Below, in pieces: positions 63,661-64,000 of a DNA stretch of 64,000 nucleotides. Each line of letters starts with the position of its first letter. Within the stretch, counting starts at the first letter, position 1. A program made the translations under genes and the position numbers. The notes under the pieces are model-generated. The model was not told where the DNA came from, ran no database searches, and saw only the letters and a list, made by a program, of their open reading frames with translations. Origin of the DNA: Penium margaritaceum (taxonomy: Eukaryota > Streptophyta > Zygnematophyceae > Desmidiales > Peniaceae). Where the stretch lies: the NCBI GenBank assembly GCA_023375785.1, contig SZWC01000555.1, forward strand, positions 201,370 to 265,369, read 5' to 3'.

Positions 63661-64000
63661 AACCACCGAGGTCGGTGGGTCTTCTATGGCCATTGCAACA
63701 GCAACAGCACAAATACCACATCCACCTGCACTTCTATGGCAACCACCACGAGAGATTATCCATTACAAAGATTTTGCAAACAGGATCCCGATGGGATACT
63801 ATGTGGATTCTTGGTTTCACAAATCTTGAATTCTGGACAGGAACGGCTTGGTGGAGGCCGCAGGAATCTTCTCACATGGAGAACAAGTTGTTGTGCCAAA
63901 CTCGGGAGACCTTCGAGCACAGATTATCTCCTAGTACCACAACCCGCAGGTCGCAGGTCATGTGGGACCTCGAAAGACCAGACCGGCACTCTCGGACCAC

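Larger units (their letters stand above)
59060..64000 (+). mobile_element. Gypsy fossil, family G2 copy c, runs off the right edge
   Basis: Plus-strand element: gag (about 59200-61330), spacer (61330-61780), protease (about 61800-62160), RT (about 62290-63080), RNase H (about 63200-63660) and the start of the connection to integrase. The leader and gag start match G2b, and pol matches G2a. It is broken, with about ten or more breaks, but better kept than G2a and G2b. No 5' LTR could be fixed. Confidence 0.85.

Noticed and set aside
1-64000. A new multi-gene host system (defence, biosynthesis or similar)
   Set aside because: No set of co-directional intact non-transposon genes is present. The recognisable coding sequence is retroelement or DNA-transposon derived and broken.

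Overview
The window looks like a stretch of repeat-rich nuclear DNA from a green-lineage (streptophyte) eukaryote. The evidence is chromodomain-bearing Ty3/gypsy elements, Ty1/copia elements, MULE and hAT-like DNA transposons, and primer sites that match initiator tRNA-Met. A large charophyte or early land-plant genome is my best guess, but nothing fixes the species. I found no intact host gene. Almost everything recognisable is a fossil mobile element, so the annotation is mainly a stratigraphy of insertions. Many boundaries are by-eye estimates.

Layout. 1-75 is a TG microsatellite. 76-2137 has no recognisable gene and ends at a copia-type primer site, followed by a candidate LTR (2155-2783). 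2784-4310 is the 5' part of a minus-strand gypsy element (family G1, copy A) with its LTR. 4311-9950 is largely featureless, with small palindromes and low-complexity open frames. 9960-11640 is a decayed MULE transposase (minus). 12504-12555 is a perfect 24-bp-arm hairpin. 12990-16180 is a plus-strand gypsy chromovirus (family G2, copy a). 16190-18236 is the 3' half of a plus-strand G1 element. 18237-24986 holds two truncated minus-strand copia copies (family K1, copies 1 and 2); a 91-bp inverted repeat flanks copy 2, and its right arm lies in a possible host exon. 26667-28009 is a pogo-like DDE transposase relic. 28590-33060 is a minus-strand G2 copy (b).

From 33490 to 52778 lie three minus-strand G1 chromoviruses (B, C, D) in head-to-tail order with abutting LTRs. 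A 0.8-kb hAT-like element sits in C. A structurally complete copia element (family K2, 44282-49957, with a 5-bp target duplication) sits in the LTR of D. 52779-53548 is an inverted, more decayed K1-type fragment. 53549-58450 is the longest K1 copy. 58524-58833 is a candidate LTR. 59060-64000 is a plus-strand G2 copy (c) that runs off the right edge.

How it fits together. Two gypsy and two copia families, all broken, have inserted next to and inside each other. The G1 LTRs differ most (roughly a quarter to a third of sites), the K2 LTR pair about 12%, and the two K1 LTR copies only a few percent. This gives a relative order of G1 oldest, K2 intermediate, K1 youngest. The most striking shared signal is that the copia elements carry a primer site complementary to the anticodon arm of initiator tRNA-Met (half-tRNA priming), while the G1 gypsy elements use the 3' end of the same tRNA.
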